A stretch of 64,000 bases of DNA from positions 1-64,000 of the IMG/VR virus record IMGVR_UViG_3300004806_000019. The stretch is one strand, 5' to 3'. Made by a program: the position numbers and the translations under genes. Numbering within the stretch: the first letter of the stretch is position 1; each line of letters starts with the position of its first letter. Positions 37,156-45,570 of the stretch are shown piece by piece. The DNA is from a virus. The notes under the pieces are model-generated. The model searched no databases and had not been told where the DNA came from. It was given only the letters and a program-made list of their open reading frames with translations.

Positions 37156-38259
37156 ATGGTTCATCATCTTAAAGACGGCGAGGACTTTGGCCCTAGCCAT
37201 TTTTCCAAAGACTTCGGTTTCCACGGAAGCTCATCTGGTGTCGGTCCTGGCAAGCATCATTCCAAGGCGACACATCTGCCAGAGCGTCAGAGTCCTTCGG
37301 ATCTGAGCGCAAAGCATGTTTCCCCTGGAGACAATACCTACCGCAAAGGTGGTGAAGTCGGTCACGCTCATCCCCATGGCCATCATGTGGTTGAAGTCGA
37401 ACACCATGAAGATGGTAGTGTTACACATCACCATGCTCATGGTGGCATGACCCATCACCATGCAGATGGACACATCTCTCATCACCATGCTCATGGTGGG
37501 GAGATCAGCGCCCATGAAGGTCATCAAGGACATCATGGCGGTCATTCATCCGTTCATGCTCATCCTCATGGTCATCATGTGACCCATGTAGAGTCTCTGC
37601 ATGATGGCAGTGAAGTCCATCATCATTCTCATGGTGGTTATACGATCCATCATGCTCATGGTGGCGTGTCTCATCACGGCGCTCATGGTGAGACTGCTGG
37701 CAATGGTCAGGCTGGCCATGCTCGTCATACAGAAGCTGAGTATATGCCGAAGGGTAAAAACGGCGGATTTGAGGATGAAGACCAGTATACTGAGTATGAA
37801 GCCCATGAGGCCAAGCTCCGTAAAGGGGGTCAACCGAAGCACGGTAAACACCCTTTTCAGACTGAGGAAGCATACGATGATGGAGAAGAGCATGAAGCGA
37901 TGAGCGGGAAAGGTTCTTATGCTCGTGGCGGTCATGCTGGTCATCCTGACTATGCTGAAGATAAGGCGATGATTGAGAAGGGTTTCCGTCAGCATGACGA
38001 GCATATGCACGGCGGAAAGCATGAGCAAATTCATCTGGCTCGTGGTGGTCTTCCTCCTGCGTTACGCGCTGGTAAGCCTCCGATTGGTCAGGCTCCTCGC
38101 CCGTCTCGTCAGGTAACTCCTCGTCAGGCGGTTCCATTAGGTGGGGCGCCGATGGGTGTTGAGCCGAGTGCTGAACCGAATGCTGCCGGGTCCGAACAGG
38201 GTATTCCGCAGCTTCGCAAAGGTGGTCAGGCTCATCATAAGAAGCATCATCGGTATTAA
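37156..38259 (+). CDS. histidine-rich virion protein
   Basis: 367 aa with about 66 His by my count, concentrated in residues 70-200 as repeats of the type HAHGG and HHHAHGG (examples HAHPHGHH, THHHAHGGMTHHHADGH). Such density should bind Zn, Ni or Cu and respond to pH. N- and C-termini are related to those of the Met/Pro-rich protein before it, so the pair arose by duplication with replaced cores. Further K/R-G-G motifs (YRKGGEV, YARGGHA, LARGGLP) are shared with other virion proteins here. ATG 37156 follows AAGGAT; a longer upstream frame is rejected. Confidence 0.7.
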   Translation: MVHHLKDGEDFGPSHFSKDFGFHGSSSGVGPGKHHSKATHLPERQSPSDLSAKHVSPGDNTYRKGGEVGHAHPHGHHVVEVEHHEDGSVTHHHAHGGMTHHHADGHISHHHAHGGEISAHEGHQGHHGGHSSVHAHPHGHHVTHVESLHDGSEVHHHSHGGYTIHHAHGGVSHHGAHGETAGNGQAGHARHTEAEYMPKGKNGGFEDEDQYTEYEAHEAKLRKGGQPKHGKHPFQTEEAYDDGEEHEAMSGKGSYARGGHAGHPDYAEDKAMIEKGFRQHDEHMHGGKHEQIHLARGGLPPALRAGKPPIGQAPRPSRQVTPRQAVPLGGAPMGVEPSAEPNAAGSEQGIPQLRKGGQAHHKKHHRY

Positions 38260-38260
38260 T

Positions 38261-38527
38261 ATGAATGGTCCTGTCTCTCAAGCTCAGATCCAGACACTTC
38301 TTGAATGGGCTGACTTCTGGGACAGGGCCGTTGATATTGAAGGGAAAGATGAAATTTCCTTTCTTCTTCGCCGGGTAGCAATGAAGATTGCTGGAATTAT
38401 GGGAGTTGAAAATGCCATACCGGAGCGAGTCTCAGAAGAGGTTGATGCTTGCATCAGCACACAACAAGAGTTTTGCTCAGAAGGTGGGGATCCCCCAGAA
38501 GACAGCAAAGAAGTTCGTGAAAGATAG
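38261..38527 (+). CDS. hypothetical protein, 88 aa
   Basis: Begins one base after the TAA of the His-rich gene, probably by re-initiation. Acidic helical protein (QIQTLLEWADFWDRAVDIEG) whose last 116 bases overlap a second gene in another frame. No family recognised. Confidence 0.52.
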   Translation: MNGPVSQAQIQTLLEWADFWDRAVDIEGKDEISFLLRRVAMKIAGIMGVENAIPERVSEEVDACISTQQEFCSEGGDPPEDSKEVRER

Positions 38528-38609
38528 TTCGGGACAAGACACTTCAAATCTTCCTGAACGTGTGGAAAAATGCTCTGGCGGGACTGCTTCCCGTCCTTTC
38601 AGGTGGTGA
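38412..38609 (+). CDS. small basic phage protein, 65 aa
   Basis: ATG 38412 with GGGAG six bases upstream, inside the previous frame. MPYRSESQKRLMLASAHNKS then FAQKVGIPQKTAKKFVKDSS is a recurring phage pattern, a short helical protein that often lies among head and tail genes. Its role is not established; the family match is better than for the frame it overlaps. Confidence 0.65.
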   Translation: MPYRSESQKRLMLASAHNKSFAQKVGIPQKTAKKFVKDSSGQDTSNLPERVEKCSGGTASRPFRW

Positions 38610-38612
38610 GAT

Positions 38613-38915
38613 ATGGCGACTCTTTATATTACTGAGGTATCTGCCCTTGGATATGACATGACTCTTGGAACAGTCCCGGCTCCGAGAGTTCCTGCACTTG
38701 CTGAACAAGCTGTTCCCATTACAGGGGCATCTGTTCAAAGTAATCCATTTAATGTCTCCACCAGTATAATTCTTGTGAATACAGACTCTGCCTGTTCGTT
38801 GGCGTTTGGCCCAAATCCATTGGCTCAAATAACAGCGCATCGTTTGGGGGCAAACGAGACTCGGTTTTATTCGGTCATTCCTGGCCAATGCCTTGCTGTT
38901 ATTGCAAATATGTAA
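38613..38915 (+). CDS. virion protein, 100 aa
   Basis: Beta-rich small protein (SVQSNPFNVSTSIILVNTDS, NETRFYSVIPGQCLAVIAN), of the type used for head-tail or tail decoration. GGTGAGAT lies before the ATG. Identification is by composition and place only. Confidence 0.6.
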   Translation: MATLYITEVSALGYDMTLGTVPAPRVPALAEQAVPITGASVQSNPFNVSTSIILVNTDSACSLAFGPNPLAQITAHRLGANETRFYSVIPGQCLAVIANM

Positions 38916-38929
38916 TCGGAGTAAAAGAT

Positions 38930-39595
38930 ATGATGGGTGGTTCCTCTCCTCCGAATGCACAAGCGATTGACGGGTTTATCTCTCTCGTAAATGTTCTTAG
39001 CGATCCTGACGGTGTTAAGAAGACAGTGGCCCAATTAGCTGAAGCTAAGAAGGCGCATGATACTTCTGCAAAGGTTGCTAAAGACGCTCATGCAAAGGCG
39101 ATTGCAAAGGCGCGTGAGGTTGATGCAAAGGTTTCCGATCTTGAAAAGCGGGAGAAGGCTCTTCAGGAATCATTGGCACGACACCTTGAAGATAAAGCTT
39201 CTTTGGAAGCTGCCCGTAAGACGCATGATGCGTTGATGGCTGCACATAACCAGCATGTTCAGAATCTTCATTCTCAGATCTCAGGGCAGAATCAGAATAT
39301 GGTTCTGGCTCTGGAGGAAGAGAAGCGGAAGGTTGCTGAACTTACGGCGGCTTTAGAGCAAGAGCGTATGGAAGTTGCGCGTCAGGCTTCTGAGCTTGCT
39401 CGTCGCAGTAACGATATGCTGGCTCAACATACTCTTATGCAGAGTTCGGTAGATCAGCAGCTTAAAGAAGCTGCTAATAAAATGGATGAAGTAAATTCAA
39501 GATTGTCTGCATTGGAAAAGCGGGAGTCTCTGGTTTCTGCAAAGGAAGCAGATCTTCAGCTTAAACATAGCAAATTGCGCGACATTCTTAGTTAG
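38930..39595 (+). CDS. coiled-coil structural protein, 221 aa
   Basis: ATG 38930 follows GGAG by eight bases; a longer frame overlapping the preceding gene is rejected. After a Pro/Ser-rich start the rest is almost one continuous coiled coil (KDAHAKAIAKAREVDAKVSD, EEEKRKVAELTAALEQERME). It could be a tail-needle, scaffold-like or fibre-stalk component, or a chaperone for a fibre. Confidence 0.65.
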   Translation: MMGGSSPPNAQAIDGFISLVNVLSDPDGVKKTVAQLAEAKKAHDTSAKVAKDAHAKAIAKAREVDAKVSDLEKREKALQESLARHLEDKASLEAARKTHDALMAAHNQHVQNLHSQISGQNQNMVLALEEEKRKVAELTAALEQERMEVARQASELARRSNDMLAQHTLMQSSVDQQLKEAANKMDEVNSRLSALEKRESLVSAKEADLQLKHSKLRDILS

Positions 39596-39605
39596 GAGAT
39601 GGTTA

Positions 39606-40046
39606 ATGCCAAAATCTACAAACACTTGTAACGCTATTTTGGCGTTGATCTTTAATGCGACGACATGGACATCGATGGCACAAAATGCTACGGCATCGCC
39701 ATATACAAGTCTGTATCTATCTCTGCATAACTCCACAGGGCCGGGACTCACGGACTCTCAGACTGTGAACGAAACAGCTTATACAAACTATGCTCGGGTT
39801 GGCGTAACCCGTGCCTCTGGTGCTGGTGGCTGGACAGTTAGCACGAATACCTCAACCAATGCTTCTTTGACGCAGTTTGCTCAGTGCGGTGCTTCTGGCG
39901 ACACATTGACATATGTGGCGATTGGAACGGCATCGAGTGGTACAGGGCATGTGCTGTATGAGGGGGCTTTGAATAGTAATCTTGTTGTGTCCAACGGGAT
40001 TCAGCCTCAATTCGCCGCTACAAGCTTGACGATCACAGAGTCATAG
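39606..40046 (+). CDS. conserved virion protein, 146 aa
   Basis: TSLYLSLHNSTGPGLTDSQT then ANYTNYARVGVTR-like ETAYTNYARVGVTRASGAGG and GTGHVLYEGALNSNLVVSNG follow a beta-rich pattern that is frequent in phages near tail genes, often called a tail fibre or baseplate-type protein. AGGAG lies before the ATG. Exact role unknown. A promoter inside its 3' end serves the HNH cassette. Confidence 0.68.
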   Translation: MPKSTNTCNAILALIFNATTWTSMAQNATASPYTSLYLSLHNSTGPGLTDSQTVNETAYTNYARVGVTRASGAGGWTVSTNTSTNASLTQFAQCGASGDTLTYVAIGTASSGTGHVLYEGALNSNLVVSNGIQPQFAATSLTITES

Positions 40047-40069
40047 TGATATGATATTCCTCATTGGAT
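40026..40069 (+). promoter_or_regulatory. promoter of the HNH cassette with operator-like motif
   Basis: TTGACG (40026-40031), 18-base spacer, extended -10 TGATATGAT (40047-40055). TCATTGGAT (40061-40069) lies at the predicted start point (about 40062), the same place as one operator copy at the 29999-30027 promoter. Confidence 0.55.
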
Positions 40070-40090
40070 TAAATTACCTGTGAGGAAAAA

Positions 40091-40891
40091 GTGATCAAGA
40101 AACGCAGTCAAGCTGAAATAGATTTTGCACTTGAGCTTTATAATGAGCTTGGTAGCGCATACAAAGTTGCCACTCGTATGGGCCTATCAAACAAAGCGGT
40201 CTATCGTATGCTTCACGATGCTGGTGCAGATATTCCTGGTTGGACAGATCCTAAACCGCGAAAACTAAAGTTTGATGGGGATAGCGCGAAAGCAGTAATA
40301 GAAGACTATTTATCTGGCATGTCTTGGGCTGATATGCGGGTAAAATACGGGGCCGCTGACTATGCCATGCGTGAGTGTGTTCGGAGAGCAGGGATAAAAC
40401 TTCGGGATCATGGCGGTCAGCGCCGCAGAATTACAGATCAGGAAGAACAAGAAATTGTTGGCTTGCTGAAATCTGGATTAAAGCAGGTTGCGGTATCTGC
40501 AAAGTTTGGTTGTCACCAAGGTATCGTAAGCAAAATCGCCATTAAGCATGGAGTATCTGACGGTCGAAAAGCGTCTGGTGAAAGACATGGAAGCTGGAAG
40601 GGTGGGGTTGTCAAAAATGGCGAGGGATATGTTTTGGAGAGGATTTATCCAGACGATCCTAATTTCGGCATGGCGGGGCGCAGCGGGTACGTCCCACAGC
40701 ATCGTTTGGTTATGGCTAGAAGTTTGAGGCGCAATATTTCGCCATATGAATCTGTCCACCATATCAATGGTGATAGAACAGATAATCGCCTTGAAAACCT
40801 TCAGCTTAGATATGGCAAGCATGGCAAAGGTGTTGTTCTTACCTGTCGCTGTTGCGGCTCTCATGACATAGAGGCATCTAATCTTGACTGA
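40091..40891 (+). CDS. HNH endonuclease with helix-turn-helix domains
   Basis: 266 aa, GTG start after GAGGAAAAA. Residues 1-60 and 95-155 contain helix-turn-helix repeats (AYKVATRMGLSNKAVYRMLH; SGLKQVAVSAKFGCHQGIVS). The C-terminal HNH_3 domain shows GYVPQHRLVMARSLRRNISP, SVHHINGDRTDNRLENLQL: the H-H, N and H of the metal site. This is a homing-endonuclease-like mobile gene with its own promoter, inserted among virion genes. No intron is apparent around it. Confidence 0.85.
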   Translation: MIKKRSQAEIDFALELYNELGSAYKVATRMGLSNKAVYRMLHDAGADIPGWTDPKPRKLKFDGDSAKAVIEDYLSGMSWADMRVKYGAADYAMRECVRRAGIKLRDHGGQRRRITDQEEQEIVGLLKSGLKQVAVSAKFGCHQGIVSKIAIKHGVSDGRKASGERHGSWKGGVVKNGEGYVLERIYPDDPNFGMAGRSGYVPQHRLVMARSLRRNISPYESVHHINGDRTDNRLENLQLRYGKHGKGVVLTCRCCGSHDIEASNLD

Positions 40892-41138
40892 TTGTCGCAC
40901 TAAATTAGAGCGGTGGCTTGATAATCATATCGGGCTACCGCTTTATTATTGTTCTGGTTGCCAACGGCCTGTGAAGGTCGTTAAGACAAAAATTCATCGC
41001 AAGTGTGATTGCACTGATATCGTAAATGCTCCTCGTAAGGTGTTTCTGCATGGAGCGCATGACAAGCCTAGCCTGGAATATCGCTTGATGGTAAAATTTC
41101 ATCAAATTGCATCGTCTATTACAGGGAGGAATGTATGA
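40884..41138 (+). CDS. hypothetical Cys-containing protein, 84 aa
   Basis: TTG start overlapping the end of the HNH gene. It contains YYCSGCQRPVKVVKTK and HRKCDCTDIV, two C-x2-C-like or C-x-C pairs suggesting a small zinc ribbon. Probably travels with the HNH gene. Function unknown. Confidence 0.55.
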   Translation: MTDCRTKLERWLDNHIGLPLYYCSGCQRPVKVVKTKIHRKCDCTDIVNAPRKVFLHGAHDKPSLEYRLMVKFHQIASSITGRNV

Positions 41139-41338
41139 GTGTTTTTTATTGTGGTGAGTGTGATGCTCCTGCTGAGTGCAAAGACAATCCAGAGGGTGGA
41201 GTTGTTTTTGTTCGATCTTGTGATCATGGCGAGGATAAGCCTGTTTTCTCTAGGGATAAGCCTCCAAATGTTCTTAAAGTGATTACTACTGACCCGAATA
41301 TGGAAGCAAACCTGACGGGAACGAGTTCTCTGACGTGA
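41135..41338 (+). CDS. hypothetical Cys-containing protein, 67 aa
   Basis: ATGA overlap with the gene before and GGGAGGA as ribosome site. SVFYCGECDAPAECKDN and FVRSCDHGE hold four Cys, again a likely small zinc site. Part of the HNH cassette. Confidence 0.58.
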   Translation: MSVFYCGECDAPAECKDNPEGGVVFVRSCDHGEDKPVFSRDKPPNVLKVITTDPNMEANLTGTSSLT

Positions 41339-41484
41339 CACACGCGGAAGAATTTGCTTTGATGAAGTCTGATCCGCAGGCTTTGTTCAATTATTATCTT
41401 GATCTCTTGCAGAGTGGAACTGTGCTGGACGATGCTCAAGTGGTAAAGCTTGAGTATTGCAAGTCTATGCTGGGGCTATTATGA
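41335..41484 (+). CDS. small hypothetical protein, 49 aa
   Basis: GTG start overlapping the previous stop (GTGA) and a stop overlapping the next start (ATGA), so it fills the gap exactly. Helical sequence (FALMKSDPQALFNYYLDLLQ, VVKLEYCKSMLGLL). Double coupling makes translation likely. Confidence 0.55.
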   Translation: MTHAEEFALMKSDPQALFNYYLDLLQSGTVLDDAQVVKLEYCKSMLGLL

Positions 41485-42815
41485 GCCTTTATAGCGTCAG
41501 TCAGTTAGCCTCGGCTGAGAACAATGGGCAATCGTACTTTGCCTGTTGGAAGAAGGCTCCAACGCAAACGACGGGGGCGAATTACTGGTTTGATCTGAAC
41601 ATGTCACCAGGAAGCCCCCCTCCTAATTATTATATTGGCACACCCAGCAATTACGTCCCCAATGGGTATGTTGAGAATCTGGGGATTCCTCATGGACAGA
41701 ACGTTAATGCTGTCGGTTATCAGAAGTATCTGAAGACGTTTATGCTGCTGAATGGAACGGCCTCGGCGGTTCCGTTGCCTTGCATTTTATATGATAACGT
41801 TGGGTTCTACCCGTTTCTTGACGAGTCAACTCCTGGTGTCCAGCCGACAGTACAAGGGAGCTTGCCTCAAAGATGGATACCCACACAGACGGCTTATCTT
41901 GGATCTGAAGTGGCGACACAGGTTCCTGTGAGTGGGACAACTGGGTTCACAGCATCAGCAAACTGCACTTTGTCTAATCCTGGGTCTGTGATCCAGATGA
42001 ATGTGACTGCCGCATCTCCGTATGCACAGACGACGATGACGGTTGTTCCTGAGCAGACATATCGATGTGAGTTTCAGTTTAGTGGATTTAGCTCTTCTGC
42101 TGGGGCTGTTACGGTGTATGGGGGAACGACATCGACCAATGGTGTTGGTGATAACTTCTCATTTGCGTTTGGGGCGAATGGAACGATTAACACCAACTTT
42201 TTTAACGTAACGAGGTCATTTACGTTTGTTGCGAAGGGGACGACGTTTAACTTTAACTGGGGCATGGGGGCTTCAGCGCTTAATGGTGACACGTCAACAT
42301 TAAACTATCTTTCTGTGAAGCCCGTTATGAACATGCTTCCTGCTTCTCAGAATCAATGTCTGCAAATGATGCCCACGGTTGTGGCCGGTCATTCGGGTAT
42401 CCCTGTTTATTTTGTGCAGTATACAAATCAGGATGGTTTGCCTAATCGCTGGGCTGGCCCGATTTATGGGACAACGCAAGCAGTTAATGGAACCATTCTT
42501 TCTGCGTCACCGAACTCTAGCGCCATGGCGAATACCCCATTTCTGACGCTTCAATATGGAGATATTGGCGTTAGGACGGTTGATTCGATTATGTTTACAA
42601 CGCTTGATGTCGGGTTGATTTCGATGGGTTTGGTTCGTCCGATAGTCAATTTTGCGTTACGAACTATTGATGCTCCGGTAGAAATGGATTTTTTTAAAGA
42701 TTGGTCTAAACTGCCAACGATACCGGATGATGCTGGTCTTGCTATAGTTTGCAATCCTCAAGGAACGTTAGCAGCAACGATATTTTGGGGATCGATCCAA
42801 ACAATTTGGGGTTAA
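41481..42815 (+). CDS. tail/virion structural protein, 444 aa
   Basis: ATG 41481 overlaps the preceding stop. Beta-rich and low in charge, with an N-terminal helix (SLYSVSQLASAENNGQSYFA). The block HGQNVNAVGYQKYLKTFML and the end IFWGSIQTIWG have clear counterparts in the next gene, so the two are paralogues. A central domain (ANCTLSNPGSVIQMNVTAAS) may be a carbohydrate-binding-like insertion. Likely a tail or appendage component. Confidence 0.66.
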   Translation: MSLYSVSQLASAENNGQSYFACWKKAPTQTTGANYWFDLNMSPGSPPPNYYIGTPSNYVPNGYVENLGIPHGQNVNAVGYQKYLKTFMLLNGTASAVPLPCILYDNVGFYPFLDESTPGVQPTVQGSLPQRWIPTQTAYLGSEVATQVPVSGTTGFTASANCTLSNPGSVIQMNVTAASPYAQTTMTVVPEQTYRCEFQFSGFSSSAGAVTVYGGTTSTNGVGDNFSFAFGANGTINTNFFNVTRSFTFVAKGTTFNFNWGMGASALNGDTSTLNYLSVKPVMNMLPASQNQCLQMMPTVVAGHSGIPVYFVQYTNQDGLPNRWAGPIYGTTQAVNGTILSASPNSSAMANTPFLTLQYGDIGVRTVDSIMFTTLDVGLISMGLVRPIVNFALRTIDAPVEMDFFKDWSKLPTIPDDAGLAIVCNPQGTLAATIFWGSIQTIWG

Positions 42816-42818
42816 AAA

Positions 42819-44030
42819 ATGACTATTCTCAGTATGGATCAGCTAGTTGCCGCGATGTCGAATGGGCAGAGGTGGAGGGCTGACTGGAACAAGAACTGGT
42901 TGGGAACTTCTGCTCAGACGGCTGGTCTTTGGTATGACCTGTATCAGGGAGGCGGGAACCCAGCGGCTGGATCTCTGAACCCCGGTGGTCCTGCTTTGGC
43001 ATTTCAGCCGATGTGGGATACACAGCCGACAAACGCCTCTGGCATTCTGCACGGTGGTAATGTGGGGTTGGGTTATTCTGGATATACCAAAAGCATCCTT
43101 AACGCCTCAGTGTTCAGTGCGGCGGCAACGACGGCCCCTACTGTTCTGATGCTGGTTGATATCCAGGGCTTGTTTACGCTCGGTGGAACGACAACGGGTG
43201 CTCAGACGGTTGTGACCTCGGCAACGGTCACAGCGACTAACTCTACAAACTTGTTGCTGACTTACTCCTCAACGTTTGATCCATATACCTCGATCTTCTG
43301 TTTTAGCATTTCCAACTCTGGTGGATCGCTACCGGGCAACCTTAATGCCAGTCAGGTTTACTATGGGGTGCGGCAGTCATCGACGACTTGCTGGGTATCG
43401 ACCAGCTACTATAATGCGTTGAATGCTGTTTATGTTGCTTACAGTTCGGCTGGTTCCGGCACGAACACAATTGTCCAGCAGATGCCGCGCTATAGTCAGA
43501 ACTGGTCAACTGCCACGACCTCGACAATCGGCCTGTCCTCGACGGCTGGCGCTGGTGTCCAGTGCTTTGCAGTTGCCGCTGGTGGCGCGATGGGTACAAC
43601 TACTGGCACATTGACACTGACTTATACGAACTCGGCTGGCACGGCTTCTCGTGCGACTCCGTCTTCCCCGGCTTTGCCGACATGTACGGCAACGGCTATT
43701 CAAGGTAACGTGGTTTATAGTGGTACGGCCTCTGGTAAGTACGGGCCATTCATGCCATTGCAGGCTGGTGACGCGGGTATTCGTGTTCCGACTGCTATTA
43801 ACCTGTCGTCAACATATACGTCTGGAACTTTGGCGTTTGTTTTGGCGCGACCATTGTTGACCGTCCCCGTCACAACCGTTGGGGTCGCGGGTGAGAGAGA
43901 TCTGGTTAATCAGCTTCCCAGCATGCCAGTAGTACAGGATGGGGCCTGTTTAGCATGGATACAGTATGCAGGATCAGCAACGCCGACAAATAGTAGTTAC
44001 TTTGGAAATCTGGACTTTGTTTGGGGATGA
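42819..44030 (+). CDS. tail/virion structural protein, 403 aa, paralogue of the preceding one
   Basis: Shares the order helix (SMDQLVAAMSNGQRWRADWN), HGGNVGLGYSGYTKSILN, a beta core and a terminal NLDFVWG with the gene before it. The inserted centre differs, being Thr/Ser/Ala-rich beta sequence. Start has no strong ribosome site and is three bases after the previous stop, suggesting coupling. Probable role as for its paralogue: subunits of a tail-associated ring or appendage. Confidence 0.66.
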   Translation: MTILSMDQLVAAMSNGQRWRADWNKNWLGTSAQTAGLWYDLYQGGGNPAAGSLNPGGPALAFQPMWDTQPTNASGILHGGNVGLGYSGYTKSILNASVFSAAATTAPTVLMLVDIQGLFTLGGTTTGAQTVVTSATVTATNSTNLLLTYSSTFDPYTSIFCFSISNSGGSLPGNLNASQVYYGVRQSSTTCWVSTSYYNALNAVYVAYSSAGSGTNTIVQQMPRYSQNWSTATTSTIGLSSTAGAGVQCFAVAAGGAMGTTTGTLTLTYTNSAGTASRATPSSPALPTCTATAIQGNVVYSGTASGKYGPFMPLQAGDAGIRVPTAINLSSTYTSGTLAFVLARPLLTVPVTTVGVAGERDLVNQLPSMPVVQDGACLAWIQYAGSATPTNSSYFGNLDFVWG

Positions 44031-44036
44031 TTTATT

Positions 44037-45104
44037 ATGGCGTTGTTAGGTAATTTCAGCGTCTATAATAAAGGCCCAGGTTTGTTTCTTGCTGGTGTTG
44101 GCAGTGGCGCAACCAATCCCGTAACTGTTGAGGCTCAAGTAAGATCAACTTTCAACAAGGCTGGGGCTATTAGGAACTTTATCCTGATGGATGGAGCTTC
44201 TGGTGCGGCGGATACGTTAGCAATTCCTACGGGGAACTATCCTCCTAATACCTGGATGATTCCAAAGACTGCTGGTGAGATGTCAACAGGGCCTAACGTT
44301 TCAGGGTCTGGCTCTACAGGCACACCTAATCTAGCTGGTGGCGTTAACATATCGGCAGGATTGACCGGGACAGGGTCAACGAATGTTGGCCTGAACGCTA
44401 TTGCTATCTGCGCGGCAAGTTTGAGTGGCGCAGGAGACATTACGTCTTCAGTTATGAATGCGCTTGGTGTGATGCAGGCGGCACTGACGGGATCTGGGAA
44501 TGTTGCCTCAACATTAAATGCGCTTGGAGCTTTAATCGCATCCGTCTCTGGATCTGGTGACGTTACCAATGCAGCATTAATTGGTGTGCAGTCTGCGTTT
44601 ATGGTGGCTGCGTTGTCTGGGTCAGGAAGTGTATCGGCGCTTGTGAATGCGCTTGGGACGCTTCAGGCTTCAGTGAGCGGCAGTGGGAATATCACGAATG
44701 CAGCCGGGGTTGCTGCTCTACCTTTGGGCGCGTCTCTTTCTGGGTCTGGTGATATCACGGGCAATGCCAATTTGAATGCGCTCGGGAATTTGCTTGCTGG
44801 TCTTGCTGGCTCATCGTCTTTGTCTTCGACTTTAAATGCCATTGGTATTATGGGCGCGACGATCAGGTCTTACTCTGATCTTACGGCGCAGGGTGCTGCT
44901 GATGCTGTCTGGGCGCAGCTTCTTGAGGGCGGATATTCGGCAGAGCAATTGATGAGGCTTCTGTCTGCCGCACTTGCTGGGAAGGTATCAGGAGCAAGCG
45001 GAACAACGGTTACAATCCGTGATATTAACGACCTTGTAGACAGGATCGTTGCTACTGTTGACACATCAGGGGATCGCACCTCGATAACTTACGATGTGAA
45101 CTGA
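44037..45104 (+). CDS. repeat-rich tail protein, 355 aa
   Basis: After a 90-residue N-terminal domain (NKAGAIRNFILMDGASGAAD) the middle consists of repeats of about 24 residues with the core (A/L)-S-G-S-G-(D/N)-(I/V)-T and N-A-L-G (SLSGAGDITSS, ALTGSGNVAST, SVSGSGDVTNA, ALSGSGSVSAL). This periodicity suits a beta-solenoid or fibre shaft. The C-terminal 80 residues are a separate helical domain (GAADAVWAQLLEGGYSAEQL), common in phage proteins. Tail fibre-like. Confidence 0.68.
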   Translation: MALLGNFSVYNKGPGLFLAGVGSGATNPVTVEAQVRSTFNKAGAIRNFILMDGASGAADTLAIPTGNYPPNTWMIPKTAGEMSTGPNVSGSGSTGTPNLAGGVNISAGLTGTGSTNVGLNAIAICAASLSGAGDITSSVMNALGVMQAALTGSGNVASTLNALGALIASVSGSGDVTNAALIGVQSAFMVAALSGSGSVSALVNALGTLQASVSGSGNITNAAGVAALPLGASLSGSGDITGNANLNALGNLLAGLAGSSSLSSTLNAIGIMGATIRSYSDLTAQGAADAVWAQLLEGGYSAEQLMRLLSAALAGKVSGASGTTVTIRDINDLVDRIVATVDTSGDRTSITYDVN

Positions 45105-45105
45105 T

Positions 45106-45510
45106 ATGGCTTATAACGCCGGTTCATATTTCTCCCCGAAATACTTTGCTAATAATTATTTTGCGACAGGAGTGGGGGTTGCTCCTTCAGGATATATGAT
45201 TGCCTTTTTGTCAGGTTCTGGGGGTATATCAACATCAATAACTGGTATTGCAAACTTAGTATCTAATCTAACAGGGTCATCTTCATTAAATGGAGATATT
45301 ACCGGCACTCTTAATTTATCTGCATATCTTAGCGGAGAAGGTGATGTAAGCGGAGTTGTTATTGGTATTGGTTCAATGTCAGCAGCAATTAACGGTACGT
45401 CTAATGTAAAAGCTATCTTAACGTCTGGGGGTGGTGAAACTTCTCCTTCTTATCATGGTGGGTTCATAAAAAACACAGGTACGATGATGGGCCATGCCAG
45501 AATGAGTTAG
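45106..45510 (+). CDS. short repeat protein related to the preceding gene, 134 aa
   Basis: Begins just after the previous stop. N-terminus AGSYFSPKYFANNYFATG is typical of small phage head-tail or fibre-attachment proteins; the rest continues the S-G-(S/E)-G-(D/G) repeat style (FLSGSGGISTSI, LSGEGDVSGVV). Likely an accessory to the repeat-rich protein. Confidence 0.62.
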   Translation: MAYNAGSYFSPKYFANNYFATGVGVAPSGYMIAFLSGSGGISTSITGIANLVSNLTGSSSLNGDITGTLNLSAYLSGEGDVSGVVIGIGSMSAAINGTSNVKAILTSGGGETSPSYHGGFIKNTGTMMGHARMS

Positions 45511-45570
45511 TGAAGTTTCCATCATTTAATTCTTTGTGGTAATGTTCATTGTTTTGACAGAGGCGACAGC

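Noticed and set aside
37505-38281. Reverse-strand frame of 258 codons, His/Asp-rich, opposite the His-rich gene.
   Set aside because: His codons CAT/CAC read in reverse give ATG/GTG, so long antisense frames are expected here. The forward frame has a paralogue next door and a ribosome site.
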